Source: Photobacterium pectinilyticum
GTDB taxonomy: Bacteria; Pseudomonadota; Gammaproteobacteria; Enterobacterales; Vibrionaceae
Direction: 5' to 3'
Length of the DNA: 64,000 bases
Assembly: GCF_024357955.1 (NCBI RefSeq)
Contig: NZ_JANEYT010000011.1
Coordinates: 49,861 to 113,860, forward strand
Shown here: positions 17,983 through 27,444 of the stretch, one piece after another
Position numbering within the stretch: the first letter of the stretch is position 1
Layout of the letters: the number at the start of each line of letters is the position of its first letter
Made by a program: the position numbers and the translations under genes
The notes under the pieces: generated by a model
What the model was told of the DNA's origin: nothing
The model's database searches: none
What the model saw: only the letters and a program-made list of their open reading frames with translations

Positions 17983-19386
17983 ATGAATGAACTCGCGGTC
18001 GATCTCGCTAGATTTCAGTTTGCGTTCACAGTCTCGTTCCATATTATTTTTCCTGCTTTTACTATCGGACTCGCCAGTTACCTTGCTGTATTAGAAGGGT
18101 TGTACCTCAAGACCGGTAAACACAAATATATCGAGCTGTATCAATACTGGATAAAAATTTTTGCTATCAGTTTCGGGATGGGGGTTGTTAGCGGTATCGT
18201 CATGAGCTACCAATTTGGCACCAATTGGAGTGTCTTTTCCGATAAAACCGGCCCAATTCTTGGGCCACTCATGGGTTATGAGGTTTTCACTGCATTTTTC
18301 CTGGAAGCGGGTTTCTTGGGTGTCATGTTGTTCGGTATGAACCGGGTCGGCAAGAAACTGCATTTTATGGCGACAGTGATTGTGGCTATCGGAACCTTGA
18401 TGTCGGCGTTTTGGATCCTTTCTGTCAACAGTTGGATGCAGACACCTGCCGGATATTCAATGAATGAACTTGGGCAGTTCATTCCCGAAGATTGGTGGGC
18501 GGTGGTGTTTAATCCGTCGTTCCCATACCGGCTTGTACACATGGTTCTTGCTGCTTTCTTGACGACGGCTTTTGTGGTCGGCGGTGTAGGCGCATACCAT
18601 CTACTGCGTTCGCAGAATAATCATTTAGCGAGAACCATGTTTTCCATGGCGTTATGGATGGCGGCAATCGTCACACCGATCCAGATTGTGGTGGGTGATT
18701 TGCACGGTTTGAATACGTTAGAACATCAGCCGGCAAAAGTGGCGGCAATGGAAGGGCATTTTGAAACCCAGCAAGGCGCGCCATTGATTTTGTTTGGATT
18801 ACCTAACGAAGAAACGAAAGAAGTTGATTACAAGGTTGCTATCCCACATTTGGGTAGCCTGATATTAACCCATGAATGGAATGGTGAAGTGAAAGGGTTG
18901 GATGCTTTTCCAGACGATGAGCACCCACCAGTTTCTATTGTGTTCTGGAGCTTTAGGATCATGGTTGGCTTAGGCTTTATGATGTTGGCGATAGGGCTTT
19001 ACAGCTTGTGGCTACGCAAAAAAGGAGAGCTCTATTACCATACCTTGTTCCATCGTTGTTGTGTCGCGATGGCACCAACAGGGTTTATTGCCTTGCTGTG
19101 TGGTTGGATAACCACTGAGGTGGGGCGGCAGCCTTATACAGTTTATGGTCTGCTAAGAACAGCTGATTCTATTTCTCCTGTGAATGCGGCGGCGGTTAGT
19201 GTTTCTGTCGCTGCGTTTGTGGTGGTTTACTTCTCGGTATTTGGCGCCGGTATTTTTTACTTACTTCGCTTAATGCGCAAACCTCCGACCAAGTATGTTC
19301 TACCGCCTACAGCGAGCCTTCCTGATGTTGGGGATGAAGACAACGAGAAGCAATCATTGGCTGCTTCTAACAAATTGAATATGTGA
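17983..19386 (+). CDS. cydA: cytochrome bd-type quinol oxidase subunit I, CioA-like
   Basis: 467 aa, shorter than E. coli CydA (522 aa) because the periplasmic Q loop is short, as in cyanide-insensitive CioA oxidases. His20 in FTVSFHIIFPAF is the predicted haem ligand. Quinol-loop residues KVAAMEGHFET and the GRQPY signature (GWITTEVGRQPY) are present. Oxidises quinol and reduces O2 at the inner membrane without pumping protons. AAGGAGA lies 6 nt before the ATG. First gene of a cydA-cydB-DUF2474 operon, divergent from the orphan nqrB. Confidence 0.95.
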   Translation: MNELAVDLARFQFAFTVSFHIIFPAFTIGLASYLAVLEGLYLKTGKHKYIELYQYWIKIFAISFGMGVVSGIVMSYQFGTNWSVFSDKTGPILGPLMGYEVFTAFFLEAGFLGVMLFGMNRVGKKLHFMATVIVAIGTLMSAFWILSVNSWMQTPAGYSMNELGQFIPEDWWAVVFNPSFPYRLVHMVLAAFLTTAFVVGGVGAYHLLRSQNNHLARTMFSMALWMAAIVTPIQIVVGDLHGLNTLEHQPAKVAAMEGHFETQQGAPLILFGLPNEETKEVDYKVAIPHLGSLILTHEWNGEVKGLDAFPDDEHPPVSIVFWSFRIMVGLGFMMLAIGLYSLWLRKKGELYYHTLFHRCCVAMAPTGFIALLCGWITTEVGRQPYTVYGLLRTADSISPVNAAAVSVSVAAFVVVYFSVFGAGIFYLLRLMRKPPTKYVLPPTASLPDVGDEDNEKQSLAASNKLNM

Positions 19387-19396
19387 GGGTTCGGTT

Positions 19397-20395
19397 ATGG
19401 ATTACGCATTAATTTGGTACATCCTCATTGCATTTGCTGTATTTGCTTATGTCATCCTTGATGGTTTCGATTTAGGTATCGGTATTCTGTTTATCTCTGC
19501 AGAGTCCACCAAAGAGCGGGATTTGATGATGAACAGCATCGCCCCGGTTTGGGATGGCAATGAGACTTGGCTTGTCCTTGGCGGTGGTGGTCTTTTTGCG
19601 GTATTTCCTTTGGCTTATGCGGTAGCAATGCCAGCTTTGTATGCGCCGCTCATCATGATGTTGCTCGGTTTGATTTTCAGAGGTGTCGCCTTTGAATACC
19701 GTTTTAGAACCAAGCGCGGTCAGTTCTTGTGGGACAGTTCGTTTTTCCTCGGCTCGCTGATTGCGACATTTACCCAGGGAATGATCCTCGGTACGTTGCT
19801 TCAAGGGGTTGAAGTTACAGGCCGTGCATATAGCGGTGGCTGGTTCGACTGGTTTACACCGTTCAGTGTGTATTGTGGTTTTGTCACCATTGCGGCATAT
19901 ACCTTGTTGGGCGCATGCTGGTTGCTGATAAAGATGCCAGAAGGCATGTATCAGCGATTTTATGTGATTGCCAAGCGGTGTGCGCTGATCATGGTCGTGA
20001 TGGTTGGGATCCTCAGTTTATGGCTACCATTGGGCAACGAAGTTATAGCTGACCGGTGGTTTAGTTTCCCTCAAGCACTGCTATTTTTATTGATACCAGG
20101 CTGTTCAGCCTTTCTGGTTTATTTATTATTTAAAGACTTAATGGAGCATAAGCCCGTGCAGGCTTACTTGGTGGTGCTTGGTTTGTTCTTCTTGGCATTC
20201 CTAGGGTTTGGAGTCAGTACTTATCCATACATTGTTCCTCATGCCATAACATATGCTGATGCCGCAGCGCCAGATACCAGTTTGAAATTCTTGCTCAGTG
20301 GCGCAGTGTTCTTGTTGCCATTGATCATTGCTTACACGGCTTATTCATACTGGGTATTCAGAGGCAAGCTGAAAGAAGATGAGGGGTACCACTAA
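19397..20395 (+). CDS. cydB: cytochrome bd-type quinol oxidase subunit II, CioB-like
   Basis: 332 aa. Partner of the preceding subunit I. The typical start MDYALIWYILIAFAVFAYVILDGFDLGIG, with the conserved DGFDLG, and the block PVWDGNETWLV near residues 51-61 identify it. About eight membrane segments. It starts 10 nt after cydA, and its stop codon overlaps the next small gene by one base. Short compared with E. coli CydB (379 aa), as usual in the Cio type. Confidence 0.95.
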   Translation: MDYALIWYILIAFAVFAYVILDGFDLGIGILFISAESTKERDLMMNSIAPVWDGNETWLVLGGGGLFAVFPLAYAVAMPALYAPLIMMLLGLIFRGVAFEYRFRTKRGQFLWDSSFFLGSLIATFTQGMILGTLLQGVEVTGRAYSGGWFDWFTPFSVYCGFVTIAAYTLLGACWLLIKMPEGMYQRFYVIAKRCALIMVVMVGILSLWLPLGNEVIADRWFSFPQALLFLLIPGCSAFLVYLLFKDLMEHKPVQAYLVVLGLFFLAFLGFGVSTYPYIVPHAITYADAAAPDTSLKFLLSGAVFLLPLIIAYTAYSYWVFRGKLKEDEGYH

Positions 20396-20502
20396 TGATC
20401 AATCCGTGCTTCAAAAGATGGTTGTGGTTTGTGGTGCTTTACCTTGGTGGCATCTTGGCTGTTAGTTTGCTTGCTGCTGCAATTAAGTGGGCATTAGGTT
20501 AG
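20395..20502 (+). CDS. DUF2474-like small membrane subunit of cytochrome bd oxidase (CydZ type)
   Basis: 35 codons: a short basic N-terminus (NPCFKRW) and one hydrophobic span (LWFVVLYLGGILAVSLL...AAAIKWALG). The ATG shares its first base with the cydB stop (TAATG), so translation is coupled. A terminator follows within 13 nt. Single-span proteins of 30-45 aa called CydX, CydY or CydZ follow cyd/cio operons and stabilise the oxidase; those after Cio-type genes belong to DUF2474. The family call rests on context, size and the WxxxLYxGG-like pattern, from memory. Confidence 0.82.
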   Translation: MINPCFKRWLWFVVLYLGGILAVSLLAAAIKWALG

Positions 20503-20514
20503 AGAGCGTTCTCC

Positions 20515-20545
20515 GAAAGCCGCCAAGCTGGCGGCTTTCTTATTC
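20515..20545 (+). terminator. terminator of the cyd operon
   Basis: Perfect 10-bp stem GAAAGCCGCC/GGCGGCTTTC, loop AAGCT, followed by TTATTCTCTT. Lies between convergent operons. Confidence 0.88.
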
Positions 20546-20565
20546 TCTTAAGCGGTTCACTGCAC

Positions 20566-23500
20566 TTAGCTATGCCTATCTAACTCGTTAGACGTTGCAC
20601 TTGTTACTGGCATTGGTGGTGGAGAAAAAACGTTACCTAAATGTTTCTCAACCACATCTTCGGGATCAACCATTTGGGATTGGTCGTCTTTTTGCGGTGC
20701 TATTGCGTCGCGTTCATCTAACCGTTGTTTATGGTCTCTCCCTAGCATGAGCAGGCATGGGGTGAGTATCAATGTCAATAGAGTGGCAAAGGCAAGGCCC
20801 CCAGAGACAGCCGTTGCTAACTGTGACCACCACTGAGTGCTAGGAGCACCAAACTCGACTAATCGGTTAATTAAGTCAATGTTCATTTCAAGCACCATAG
20901 GCAACAGGCCTAAAATAGTGGTAATTGTGGTTAGCATAACAGGGCGTAAACGTTGTGTGCCAGTGTGCATGATGGCGGTGATTTTATCCAATCCGCTATG
21001 ACGCAACTGGTTATAAGTATCAATCAGTACGATATTGTTGTTGACCACAATTCCCGCTAATGAAATGACTCCGATACCTGACATAATGATGCCAAAGGGG
21101 CGTTGGAAAATAAGTAGCCCAAGGAAGACACCAACAGTGGAAAACAAGACTGCGCTAAGTATCAGCAGTGCTTGATAGAAGCTATTGAACTGGGTAACCA
21201 ATATCAGTCCCATCACTGCAAGTGCGACCAAAAAGGCATTTTGTAGGAAGGCAGAAGACTTCTCTTGATCTTCATTCTGACCTCTAACGATAACCTGTGT
21301 TCCCTTGGCGAGGGGCATTTCTGCGATAGCCGAGTTAATGACGGGCAATTGTAAGCTTAAGTTGTAACCCGTTGCCATATCGGCCATAACTTCAATGACT
21401 CGCTTGCCATCAAGGCGGTTGATGGTGCCTTGTTTCGGAGAGGGAGTAATACTGGCAAAGTTGGTAATTGGAACCATACCATACCGTGTTTTGACCCTCA
21501 GTTCATCAAAGCGGCCAATATCACGCTTGTCTACTGGGTATCGAACAAGAATATCGACTTCTTCATCGGTGTCATCGGGCAGGAAGTCACCGATTTTGAG
21601 TCCGTTTGTGACAAACTGAACAGTATTACCCACCAAGGTTGCGTCCCCGCCAAAGCGGGCGGCGTCATCACGGTTGATATTGATTTCCCAGTCTATCCCC
21701 TCTTTATCCGCAGAATCAGAGATATTGGTGAAAGCTTGGTGCGACTCAAGCCAGTAACGGACTTGGCGAACAGCATCATTCATGTCGTCGGTATTGTTAC
21801 CGGACACTTCAATGATGACATCATGCTCGCTAGGCGGACCGGCTTGCGGAAATTTAAACTCGAGCTCTATACCGGCAATATCGGCTGTTTTTTCCCGCAT
21901 TTCAGCAATGATGTCTTTGATGGGGCGGCGGTCTTGCCAATCCATCGGGTTGAGCTGGATTTGGCCGATTTCATTGCTGCCTCCCGTTCGGGTATAGACA
22001 CTTTTAATCCCCTCGGTACCCATAATTCGCTGCTCTATTTGGCTCATTAGCACATCTTTTTCATAGATAGACAAGTCACCATGGGAGCGAGCTTTGATGG
22101 TAAAGTGGGGTGGATCAACCTCAGGAAAGAAGACGACACCTAACCCGGCCTTGCTGTAGGCAACACCAACAGCAATGGCAAAAAGACAGGCGGCAATTAG
22201 TATTTTAATTGGGTGTTTAATGGCAATGGCCAAGCTCGAAAGGTAAAGCTTGGTGAGCCCTTTTGCTTGGCTAAAGTCGCCTTTTTCTAGGGCGATTTTC
22301 CGTTGTTGTTCAGCCTTTGTGGTGTACTGCGGTTTACCGACAACGCTCCCCAAAACCGGTACGAAGAGTAGTGCCATCAATAATGATGCCGATAAGGTCG
22401 CAATTAAAGTCAGTGGTAAGTAACGCATGAACTCCCCGGTAGTATCTGGCCAAAATAGCAATGGCGCAAAAGCGGCGAGGGTAGTTGCTGTCGAGGCGGT
22501 AATTGGCCAGGCCATGCGCTTGGCGGCTTCTCGGTAAGCTTGCCTGCGTCCGGTTCCCTCCTGCATTTTTCGGTCAGCATATTCGGTGACGACAATGGCA
22601 CCGTCTACCAGCATGCCGACAGCCATAATAAGCGCAAAGAGGACTATCATGTTAACTGTGATGCCGCTAACGGCCAGCATTAATAAACCGGTAAGGAAAG
22701 CGCCGGGAATAGACACACCGACTAAGAAGGCGGTACGAGTCCCTAAAATGGCCAAAATCACAATGACAACCAAGATAATGGCCGACATAATGTTGTTCTG
22801 AAGATCGTTGAGCATGGTGTTGACATCTTCAGATTGGTCGAGGGTATACTCCACCAACAGGTTATCCGGCCACTCATCCCTTTTCTTTGCTTCCTCGACA
22901 ACCGCCTTGACGACGCTGACGGTCTCGATGATATTTTCGCCAGCGCGTTTTTTGACATCAAGCACGACGGCAGTATCACCATTGAGGCGAGCAAAGCTGT
23001 CAGGATCACGATAAGCACGGCGTATTGTGGCGACATCGCTGAAGGTCACGACTTTGTTGCCATCCACCTTTATCGGCAGTTCAAGAATATCTTTCAACGA
23101 ATCGAATACTGAAGGAACCTTGACCGAAAATCGACCATATCCGGTATCGACAAACCCTGCTGCTACCACGCGGTTATTACGGGCAACCAAGTTAAAGACA
23201 TCTTCTTGGTCAAGGCCGTAGCTCTCCATCAATAGCGGCTCGACAATCACTTCAACAACATCTTCCCGATCCCCGGCGATATCCACCTCAAGGACTTGCT
23301 TGAAACTTTCCAACTTGTCTTGCAGTTCACGTGCAATCTGAATCGTGGTCCGCTCTGGTACGGTGCCGTAGAGTACCAGTGATAGCACGGGTTCATAGCT
23401 GGCTAGAGTCACTTCATTAACCGTCGGCTCGTCGGCATCGTCGGGCAGTCTGGTTTTAGCGAGATCAACCGCCTCGCGAACATCAGTCAGGGCAACATTG

Positions 23501-23805
23501 ATATCTGAGCCCACAATAAACTCAAGGGTTACTGAGGCATGGCCTTCAGAGGCGATGGCGCTCATTTCCTTGACCCCTTCGATAGAGCGTAGCTCTTTTT
23601 CCAGTGGCCTCACTAACAGGCGTTCTGCATCAACAGGACTAATCCCCTGATGGCCGACAGAGACGTAAATAACTGGAATCGTGATATCCGGGTTGGACTC
23701 TTTAGGAATGATTCGGTATGTGATGACTCCTGCCAATAAGATCAGAACGAGCAAGGTGAGTATGGTGCGTGAGCGATTTATCGCTGCGTCAATAATGGCA
23801 AACAT
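20566..23805 (-). CDS. RND efflux pump inner-membrane transporter
   Basis: 1079 aa, close to the 1030-1050 aa of AcrB-type pumps. First membrane helix at residues 13-33, a large periplasmic domain with the typical AERLLVRPLEKELRSIEGV start at 60-78, and a block of helices from about 340. Proton-relay segment in helix 4: GMLVDGAIVVTEYADR, Asp401, but the usual second Asp is Gly402. Second periplasmic domain follows, then the final helices. It exports hydrophobic compounds with an adaptor and an outer-membrane channel (not encoded here). Its start codon overlaps the stop of the adaptor gene by one base. Substrates unknown. Confidence 0.93.
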   Translation of the reverse strand: MFAIIDAAINRSRTILTLLVLILLAGVITYRIIPKESNPDITIPVIYVSVGHQGISPVDAERLLVRPLEKELRSIEGVKEMSAIASEGHASVTLEFIVGSDINVALTDVREAVDLAKTRLPDDADEPTVNEVTLASYEPVLSLVLYGTVPERTTIQIARELQDKLESFKQVLEVDIAGDREDVVEVIVEPLLMESYGLDQEDVFNLVARNNRVVAAGFVDTGYGRFSVKVPSVFDSLKDILELPIKVDGNKVVTFSDVATIRRAYRDPDSFARLNGDTAVVLDVKKRAGENIIETVSVVKAVVEEAKKRDEWPDNLLVEYTLDQSEDVNTMLNDLQNNIMSAIILVVIVILAILGTRTAFLVGVSIPGAFLTGLLMLAVSGITVNMIVLFALIMAVGMLVDGAIVVTEYADRKMQEGTGRRQAYREAAKRMAWPITASTATTLAAFAPLLFWPDTTGEFMRYLPLTLIATLSASLLMALLFVPVLGSVVGKPQYTTKAEQQRKIALEKGDFSQAKGLTKLYLSSLAIAIKHPIKILIAACLFAIAVGVAYSKAGLGVVFFPEVDPPHFTIKARSHGDLSIYEKDVLMSQIEQRIMGTEGIKSVYTRTGGSNEIGQIQLNPMDWQDRRPIKDIIAEMREKTADIAGIELEFKFPQAGPPSEHDVIIEVSGNNTDDMNDAVRQVRYWLESHQAFTNISDSADKEGIDWEININRDDAARFGGDATLVGNTVQFVTNGLKIGDFLPDDTDEEVDILVRYPVDKRDIGRFDELRVKTRYGMVPITNFASITPSPKQGTINRLDGKRVIEVMADMATGYNLSLQLPVINSAIAEMPLAKGTQVIVRGQNEDQEKSSAFLQNAFLVALAVMGLILVTQFNSFYQALLILSAVLFSTVGVFLGLLIFQRPFGIIMSGIGVISLAGIVVNNNIVLIDTYNQLRHSGLDKITAIMHTGTQRLRPVMLTTITTILGLLPMVLEMNIDLINRLVEFGAPSTQWWSQLATAVSGGLAFATLLTLILTPCLLMLGRDHKQRLDERDAIAPQKDDQSQMVDPEDVVEKHLGNVFSPPPMPVTSATSNELDRHS

Positions 23806-24923
23806 TATTCACTCCCGCCAAGGTCAACTGAATTGTGTCGAACAGGTATGACAGTATCGCCATCCCTGACAAATCCTTGGCCTGTAGTGATGACTTCTAC
23901 GGTATTCTCAGTACCGCCAAGCCAGACACCATCAGGCTCAACTTTGACGATTGAAATAGGCACGAAATGTACTTTATCGTCAGCAGCTAAGGTTTTGATC
24001 CCAAGGTTACCAGCTTCATCCAGCGCCAGCATGGAAGGTGTAATTTTGATTGCAGACTCGGTCGCTAAAATCAATTCGAGGTTGGCACTGGAACCTGCCG
24101 TCAGTGTCATCTCTGGATTACTGATCTCTACCTCGATAGGGTAGGTATTGGTTGACTCGCTGGCAACTGCACCGCGAAAACTGAGGGTACCTGTTGCGGC
24201 AAAACCGGTAACCAGTTTGACTTCAGCCTGCTGGCTTTTGTAGATTTTATCGATGTGACGCTCGCTGACATCGGCGCTGATTACCAGCGGGTCTAAATCA
24301 ACAATTGAAATGATGGGATCACCAACACCTAAGTAGTCGCCTTTTTCAATATAGAGCAGCTCAATGACGCCATCGAAAGGAGCATAGATTTCGGTATTGG
24401 CCAATGCAAGTTCCAAGCTTCTGACTTGTGCTTTGGCTTCAATCAGGTTGGCTTCGGCCTGACTAAAGGCCACCTCGCCCTGCAGGCCACGCTTTTTCAG
24501 TGATTTTGACGCATTGAATTCCTGATTTCTGACTTTAAGAATGGCATTAGCACGAGCAAGTTGAAGCTCTCGGTCTGCCTTATCGAGTTGGATCAGGGGT
24601 TGACCGGTTTTAACACGTTGTCCTTTACGTATTAATAAATTATCAACTTTGCCGGCAACTTCTGCACCTAGGGTGGCCTTGCGGTTAGGGGCAGTACGCC
24701 CGTATAGCGAAAGAGTACGAGTGACAGGCTGCACCGTAAACTGTTCGGTGACCACCTTGGCCAATGGCGGTGGAGTGGATGCATTGTCTTTTGCTGCTTG
24801 GGATTCAGGTGTTTCATCGGGATGGAGCTGGTGGCCACTGAACAACCAAAGGCTTAGTCCGAACAAAATCAATGCGGAGATTATCCAAGGTTTACGCCGA
24901 AAAAGTGCCTTGATTGATGTCAT
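23805..24923 (-). CDS. RND efflux membrane-fusion (periplasmic adaptor) protein
   Basis: 372 aa. One N-terminal membrane anchor at about residues 13-30 (WIISALILFGLSLWLFSG) instead of a lipobox. Then a lipoyl-like half-motif (LGAEVAGKVDNLLIRKGQRVKTGQPLIQLD), a coiled-coil hairpin with ARANAILKVRNQEFNASKSL, and the second lipoyl half (IYAPFDGVIELLYIEKGDYL). It joins the RND transporter to an outer-membrane channel. First gene of a two-gene minus-strand operon; TAATG links it to the pump gene. No local TetR-type regulator is present. Confidence 0.92.
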   Translation of the reverse strand: MTSIKALFRRKPWIISALILFGLSLWLFSGHQLHPDETPESQAAKDNASTPPPLAKVVTEQFTVQPVTRTLSLYGRTAPNRKATLGAEVAGKVDNLLIRKGQRVKTGQPLIQLDKADRELQLARANAILKVRNQEFNASKSLKKRGLQGEVAFSQAEANLIEAKAQVRSLELALANTEIYAPFDGVIELLYIEKGDYLGVGDPIISIVDLDPLVISADVSERHIDKIYKSQQAEVKLVTGFAATGTLSFRGAVASESTNTYPIEVEISNPEMTLTAGSSANLELILATESAIKITPSMLALDEAGNLGIKTLAADDKVHFVPISIVKVEPDGVWLGGTENTVEVITTGQGFVRDGDTVIPVRHNSVDLGGSE

Positions 24924-25120
24924 CTGTTACCGTCCCTAGTAATCAAATTATTAGTATACATTGTTAAAAATGGGTAACCAAAAGCGCTTTAACAACAGTC
25001 AATTGCATACTAACAATAAACGGCTCGAATGTTAATTTGAAGAATTTGAACTGAGTCGCTTAATAAAAATAGTACGTCGGTCGCTTACAAAAAAAGTGAT
25101 TTATCAAAAGCGGTCTCTCT

Positions 25121-26074
25121 ATGAAGGAACAAATCACGATATCGGTTTCCTCGATCCACGGGTCAAAACATTTTCAACTGAGTAATATGGCTCAACGTAA
25201 CCTGCGTTGGTTGGCCATTACTGTTGTGACGATTACTGTGACGACGGTTGGTTGGATGATGTATTTAAAATCTGAAGCCGATGATGCGAAATATAAACAA
25301 ATGGAATTGGAAGCCCGGTCATCATCGTTGACTGAAGAGCTTGATCAACTGAACACGCTAAAATTTGACCTCGAAGCGGATTTGGATGCTCGTGAAAATC
25401 GGTTGAGTGGGGTTTCGGATAGGCTTCGCGAACTCGAAACCTTGTTAGGTGTTGATGTGACTGTTGAAGCCAAAGAAATTGAACAGCGTTTGGATGTTGC
25501 AGCCATCAATTCAGCCGTCCGGGTTACCATTCTCGAGGGGTTACCTAATGGGTCCCCGGTGGGAAATGTGAGGCAGTCCTCTCAATATGGTTATCGGACT
25601 CACCCTATCACGGGTCGAAGAACGCTGCACCGCGGGTTGGATTTTGCGGTTAATACCGGCACGCCGATTTATGCACCGGCTGACGGGGTAGTCGAAACAA
25701 TACGTCCGAGTAATGAAGGTTCAGGTAACTTCCTTCGCCTTCAGCATACTTTTGGCTTTTCGTCGTCTTATTCCCATTTACACAAATTTGCTGTGAAGTC
25801 CGGTGAATTCGTTAATAAAGGTGATCTTATTGCGTACTCCGGTAATTCAGGTTTGTCATCTGGGCCGCATTTGCATTACGAAATACGCTTCGTTGGACGG
25901 GCATTGAACCCTCGGCCGTTCGTCGATTGGAGCTTGGATAACTTTGAACATATTTTTGAAAAAGAGAGAAATATTCAATGGGCATCTTTAATAAAGAAAG
26001 TGGAGCAGCAGGTCAGCAAACAATTACAACTGTCATCGCAGCGGGATGTGACATCCAAGGCGAACTCAAACTAA
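25121..26074 (+). CDS. M23 family peptidoglycan endopeptidase, membrane anchored
   Basis: 317 aa. One membrane segment at about residues 31-47, then a coiled coil (residues 55-115, rich in E, L and R), then an M23/LytM domain. Zinc ligands are visible: HRGLD near 174-178 and HLHYEIR near 252-258. Predicted to cut peptidoglycan cross-links in the periplasm. The last 97 nt overlap the bactofilin gene in another frame, so the two proteins are made together; M23 peptidases next to bactofilins shape cells in several bacteria. It resembles the TagE group in vibrios (from memory). Confidence 0.92.
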   Translation: MKEQITISVSSIHGSKHFQLSNMAQRNLRWLAITVVTITVTTVGWMMYLKSEADDAKYKQMELEARSSSLTEELDQLNTLKFDLEADLDARENRLSGVSDRLRELETLLGVDVTVEAKEIEQRLDVAAINSAVRVTILEGLPNGSPVGNVRQSSQYGYRTHPITGRRTLHRGLDFAVNTGTPIYAPADGVVETIRPSNEGSGNFLRLQHTFGFSSSYSHLHKFAVKSGEFVNKGDLIAYSGNSGLSSGPHLHYEIRFVGRALNPRPFVDWSLDNFEHIFEKERNIQWASLIKKVEQQVSKQLQLSSQRDVTSKANSN

Positions 26075-26421
26075 GTTGTGATATGCAGGTTGACGGGATA
26101 ATTGATGGCACAATGAAGCTGGAAAAAAGCCTGGTTGTCAGCCGCACTGGCCGAATCAAAGGAGAGGTGTGGGCTGATAAGATTATCGTTAATGGTCAGG
26201 TAGAAGGTATCTGCCATGCTAATTCCATCGAGATTTTGGATAAAGGTGTCGTATCAGGCAGCATTTACTGTGATAACTTGAGTATTGATCGCGGTGGTAA
26301 GTTCTTTGGTACGACATTCCCGGCAGAAACCCAGCATGTCGTCGAGTTTACCCCGAAAGCGAAGACCGATGACAAAAAGGAAAAACCGGTAACTGAGCAA
26401 AAATTGAAAAAGGCACAGTAG
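25978..26421 (+). CDS. bactofilin
   Basis: 147 aa. The beta-helical bactofilin (DUF583) core covers residues about 20-115, with repeated turns such as IQGELKLSCDMQVDGIIDG, IKGEVWADKIIVNGQVEG and VSGSIYCDNLSIDRGGKFFG. Flexible ends, with a lysine-rich tail. Bactofilins polymerise without nucleotide into filaments that place cell-wall enzymes at the membrane. GAGAG lies 8 nt before the ATG, inside the end of the M23 gene, so the 97-nt overlap is probably real. The partner enzyme is likely the M23 peptidase. Confidence 0.93.
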   Translation: MGIFNKESGAAGQQTITTVIAAGCDIQGELKLSCDMQVDGIIDGTMKLEKSLVVSRTGRIKGEVWADKIIVNGQVEGICHANSIEILDKGVVSGSIYCDNLSIDRGGKFFGTTFPAETQHVVEFTPKAKTDDKKEKPVTEQKLKKAQ

Positions 26422-26499
26422 CAAGCAAACCACTGTCCATGAGAAGCTTTAATCCAGTTATTTCAATGAGGCCGTGAAGGGAACTTCACAGCTTCTTTA

Positions 26500-27255
26500 T
26501 TATCGCTCATATGTCTGTTCAAGATACCCCACAATGTCTTTCGACTCGAACATGGCCTTATTGGTGTTGGGATCCATCAAGAAGGGGACCTGTACGTTGC
26601 CGTATAGCTTAAAGAATTCATCCCGTTTGGTATTAGGAAGGGGATGATAAGGTTTTAGGCTCCATCGCATGTTGGCCGGCCCCATGTCGGAGATCTGCTG
26701 CTTGCCAATATTAATCAAAATATAAGTTAGTTCCAGTACGCAGAGTTTTTCACGAACTAGTCTTGCGAATGGACTTGATTCAAAACTATATAAAATTAGT
26801 GGAAGCTCAGGTTGATAAGAGGGGCGAGCGTTAACCCCTGACCTCAATCGTACTGTTGTCGCCATGGTCGAACTCAGTTGGTTGGTCACTTTTCCCAGTA
26901 AAGACGTCGACACGCTTACGTTGCCGTAGTAGCGGTTTAAATAGGTGAGTATTGATTGCGCTCCATACATCGCTTTTGATTGGTTGTTATCGACAAAAAG
27001 AGGAAGGCGAATATCACCGTATTCGGATTGTAGTGACGCTAAATTTTTACCGCCCTTTGGGCAGGGTACAATGAGAATATCTAAGTTTAGCTGGGTTAGT
27101 GCTTCGCGTACCTGTCGGCATTCGGCATCATTCTCTTGGTCAAACAGCATCAGTGTTTGCTCTGGCTGCTCGGTTTTCTTATCTGCAACTGTCCCGTGCC
27201 AACATCGGTAAGTAGAAGCAAGGAGTGAACTTGTAACATTTAAAAGATGATTCAT
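26500..27255 (-). CDS. protein with two glutathione S-transferase N-terminal-like domains
   Basis: 251 aa. Two thioredoxin-fold halves in tandem. The first (about residues 33-115) has LMLFDQENDAECRQVREAL and RLPLFVDNNQSKAMYGAQSILTYL. The second (about 150-250) has LILYSFESSPFARLVREKL and QVPFLMDPNTNKAMFESKDIVGYL. Each ends with the cis-Pro and the E/Q-S glutathione contact typical of GST_N. The second half lacks the CxxC of glutaredoxins (SSPFA). No GST_C helical domain is present. Likely a glutathione-binding or redox protein; substrate unknown. Monocistronic. Confidence 0.82.
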   Translation of the reverse strand: MNHLLNVTSSLLASTYRCWHGTVADKKTEQPEQTLMLFDQENDAECRQVREALTQLNLDILIVPCPKGGKNLASLQSEYGDIRLPLFVDNNQSKAMYGAQSILTYLNRYYGNVSVSTSLLGKVTNQLSSTMATTVRLRSGVNARPSYQPELPLILYSFESSPFARLVREKLCVLELTYILINIGKQQISDMGPANMRWSLKPYHPLPNTKRDEFFKLYGNVQVPFLMDPNTNKAMFESKDIVGYLEQTYER

Positions 27256-27396
27256 TTACCTACAATCCCTGTAGAAGAAGGGCATAATTCCCATCTGCCA
27301 TTTTAAGCATTAAAATCGATTATAGTCAGTGACTAATATTGCATATTTAATGCAATTAAGGCATTGAAATACTGGAAGGGTAGATAAGTCTAACGC

Positions 27397-27425
27397 AAAA
27401 AAGCCTGCTCAATGAGCAGGCTTTT
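27397..27425 (-). terminator. terminator of the tRNA-Val operon
   Basis: Perfect 12-bp stem AAAAGCCTGCTC/GAGCAGGCTTTT with 3-nt loop; on the minus strand a run of six T follows. It lies 20 nt after the last tRNA. Confidence 0.93.
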
Positions 27426-27444
27426 GCTTCTTACGAAAAGAAAG

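Noticed and set aside
21430..22050. Plus-strand 206-codon open frame opposite the RND pump gene
   Set aside because: It is antisense to a clearly conserved gene, has no recognisable motif and no ribosome-binding site.
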